From: CALXZG01 sp034184445
GTDB taxonomy: Bacteria > Pseudomonadota > Alphaproteobacteria > CAAHEQ01 > UBA3637
Assembly (NCBI GenBank): GCA_034184445.1
Contig: JAXFZX010000015.1
Span: 1 to 6,464 of the forward strand
DNA length: 6,464 bases
Direction: 5' to 3'
Made by a program: the position numbers and the translations under genes. This document shows, piece by piece, positions 5,375 to 6,464 of this stretch. Position 1 is the stretch's first letter. Each line of letters begins with the position of its first letter. Under the pieces are notes generated by a model that did not search any database, was not told the DNA's origin, and saw only the letters and a list, made by a program, of their open reading frames with translations.

Positions 5375-5953
5375 ATGAAGTACAGGACAAATACACCTTC
5401 AACACTCCTAAAAGATACCCTGAATGAATGGGCTAACAGATACTATCACCCCAAATACTTTTTGACGGTCCAATTTCCTGAGTGGGAACAAAAAAATAAC
5501 CCCTGGGATGCACAGGAAAACCTTAGGGATGTGATGTCTTGTTTTGAACGCCAACTCCTAGGCAGACATTGGAACAATAAACACCTCCCATTTATGGTTT
5601 TTGTGGAAAAAAATGAATCCTATGGCTGGCATTACCATATTCTATTAGGTAAGCAGGGATTTTCAAAAAGAACCCTAAATAAGGCGATTTCAACAACCAC
5701 CACCATTAAGGGAATTCCCTATTACAGCATGTTATTGCTTCCTATTAGCAAGACAAAAGATAAAGTGTTTTATTATTCTGAAAAAGGACTTCACGTGAAC
5801 CAAAAATTTCAATTTAATTCTGATAGGATTATCCTAAGCCATGACTTATTTCATTTACCTTATCAAAATCTTTCTGAAGGTAATTTTAATTCCCTTATTT
5901 TCCTGTGGATTTTATCCTATTTAATCAAAAAAGCGCCTGTTAAACATTCCTAA
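5375..5953 (+). CDS. Putative small HUH-type endonuclease (replication initiator candidate)
   Basis: This 192-residue protein has the ordered motifs of a single-tyrosine HUH nickase: a beta strand FLTVQF (29-34, motif 1), GWHYHILLG (84-92) with H86 and H88 as metal ligands (the HUH motif), and VFYYSEKG (131-138) where Y133 or Y134 would be the nucleophile and K137 its Y-x-x-K lysine. Such enzymes nick one strand, stay joined to the 5' end through tyrosine and leave a 3'-OH to prime rolling-circle synthesis. The length is close to small plasmid Rep proteins, but I cannot assign a named Rep family. The C-terminus has a hydrophobic stretch (172-184) and no helicase domain. The upstream fusion protein could supply unwinding. 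The start is supported by AAAGGA (5361-5366), 8 nt before the ATG. A relaxase-like or transposase-like HUH protein is the alternative. Confidence 0.6.
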   Translation: MKYRTNTPSTLLKDTLNEWANRYYHPKYFLTVQFPEWEQKNNPWDAQENLRDVMSCFERQLLGRHWNNKHLPFMVFVEKNESYGWHYHILLGKQGFSKRTLNKAISTTTTIKGIPYYSMLLLPISKTKDKVFYYSEKGLHVNQKFQFNSDRIILSHDLFHLPYQNLSEGNFNSLIFLWILSYLIKKAPVKHS

Positions 5954-6156
5954 GCGCAGTGAAGGTTTTTTACCCCAAAATGATACCAATTTAGCCCAAA
6001 ACTATTCTTTAAAACACACAAAAAGATACCTAGAATCATCCTAGAACACTCACTGTCATCAACCCCCATCAAGAGCTACATCAAAAGAAAAACCTGTATC
6101 CTAGATTGATTAAAAATAATTTGTTTAAAAGCAACAAAAATCCCTGCAATTCCATA
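5954..6156. other. Gene-free stretch between convergent genes
   Basis: No reading frame with a ribosome site is seen on either strand. The only structure noticed is three copies of CCTAGA: CCTAGAA at 6029-6035 and 6040-6046, exactly 11 bp apart, and CCTAGAT at 6100-6106. No convincing terminator for the HUH gene was found directly after its stop codon. The terminator at 6157-6188 may serve both flanking genes. Confidence 0.5.
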
Positions 6157-6188
6157 AAAAGAAAGCAACGATACTGTTGCCTTCTTTT
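6157..6188 (-). terminator. Rho-independent terminator of the DUF3768 gene, probably bidirectional
   Basis: AAAAGAA-a-GCAAC (6157-6169) pairs with GTTGC-c-TTCTTTT (6176-6188) around a 6-nt loop, a 12-bp stem with one mismatch. On the minus strand the 3' arm runs into a T-rich tract (TTTCTTTTTATGG), the usual form of an intrinsic terminator. The stem overlaps the stop codon of the DUF3768 gene. The plus strand also ends in TTCTTTT, so it could stop transcription from the HUH side. Confidence 0.65.
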
Positions 6189-6464
6189 ACCATTCATCTG
6201 CTGCCATAACTGTCAATACTCTTGTCGTTATTGTCTCATCTGAAGCATCTTCTGAACCATATCTTAAATTTTTGTCATAATAGTCAATCTTCCATATAAT
6301 CTTTTCCCCCTTATGTTCAAACTTCCCAAAATCATGTTCTTGATACGGATCATTTCCTTTGTTAAAATCATTAAAATTTAAGACGCGTTCCAAAATTTCC
6401 GTTTGCTCTTCATCTGATTTACTGCGTATTCCAAGTGTGAGAATTACTTTTCCACCAAGAAAGG
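6187..6464 (-). CDS. DUF3768 domain protein, 5' end beyond the window
   Basis: The C-terminal 91 residues are visible and the start lies past the right edge. The family's conserved blocks are present in order, numbered within the visible part: VILTLGI (6-12), NDPYQEHDFG (37-46), WKIDYYD (57-63), GSEDASD (69-75) and TRVLTVMAADEW (80-91). The final block, RVLTxMxAxE[YW] at the C-terminus, is the family hallmark. The biochemical function of DUF3768 is unknown. It is known mostly from Alphaproteobacteria and is frequent on plasmids and islands, which is the main taxonomic hint here. A shorter start at a TTG (6393) would cut off a conserved block, so I extend the gene to the edge. It converges on the HUH gene and ends in its own terminator, so it is probably cargo or backbone of the element rather than part of the replication operon. 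Confidence 0.85.
   Translation of the reverse strand, partial: FLGGKVILTLGIRSKSDEEQTEILERVLNFNDFNKGNDPYQEHDFGKFEHKGEKIIWKIDYYDKNLRYGSEDASDETITTRVLTVMAADEW

Noticed and set aside
5375..5953. IS200/IS605-type TnpA transposase
   Set aside because: The length (192 aa) and the Y-x-x-K context differ from typical TnpA (about 140-155 aa), and no TnpB or flanking insertion-sequence hairpin ends were seen. It cannot be fully excluded without a profile search.
5954..5985. Terminator GGTTTTTTACC just after the HUH gene
   Set aside because: Only three base pairs could form, so it is a T-run with flanking G and C rather than a stem.

Overview
This is an AT-rich window (by eye a little over one third G+C) that looks like a piece of accessory DNA, such as a plasmid, integrated element or phage-like replicon, from a low-GC alphaproteobacterium. 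The best host clue is the gene entering from the right edge. It encodes a DUF3768 protein, a small family known mainly from Alphaproteobacteria and often found on their plasmids and islands. The species cannot be named from sequence alone. No capsid, integrase, conjugation, transposase, rRNA, tRNA or CRISPR sequence was seen.

Left part (1-402). It holds a T-rich stretch that could encode a 70-residue hydrophobic peptide or contain a terminator. It also holds a possible 38-codon gene on the minus strand with an ideal ribosome binding site. A short inverted repeat covers the start of the next gene. None of these is certain. The next gene (403-1644, +) encodes a 413-residue protein of unknown function with an excisionase/MerR-like helix-turn-helix near residues 294-333, and a related-looking motif at its C-terminus.

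Centre (1645-5182). A strong sigma70-type promoter (TTGACA, 17 bp, TATATT) drives a gene for a single 1128-residue replication enzyme. Its N-terminal half is a superfamily 3 (SF3) helicase. A Ser/Thr/Asp/Lys-rich linker follows. The C-terminal half is a family A DNA polymerase with a 3'-5' exonuclease domain. These two enzymes are normally separate proteins in phages, so the one-frame fusion is the main discovery of the window. No primase domain is seen.

Right part (5183-6464). A 192-bp intergenic region has a 15-bp stem-loop, a cluster of TGAATC-type repeats, a perfect inverted repeat and a consensus -10 box, so it looks like an origin and/or operator. Next is a 192-residue protein with an H-Y-H motif and a downstream Y-x-x-K, which suggests a small HUH nickase. 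A gene-free stretch and a terminator then separate it from the convergent DUF3768 gene.

Working model (inference): the HUH protein nicks at the TGAATC region and leaves a 3'-OH. The helicase-polymerase fusion unwinds and extends from that end, which would explain the lack of a primase. The HTH protein and the palindromes would control copy number or initiation. Together these would form a very compact replication module.
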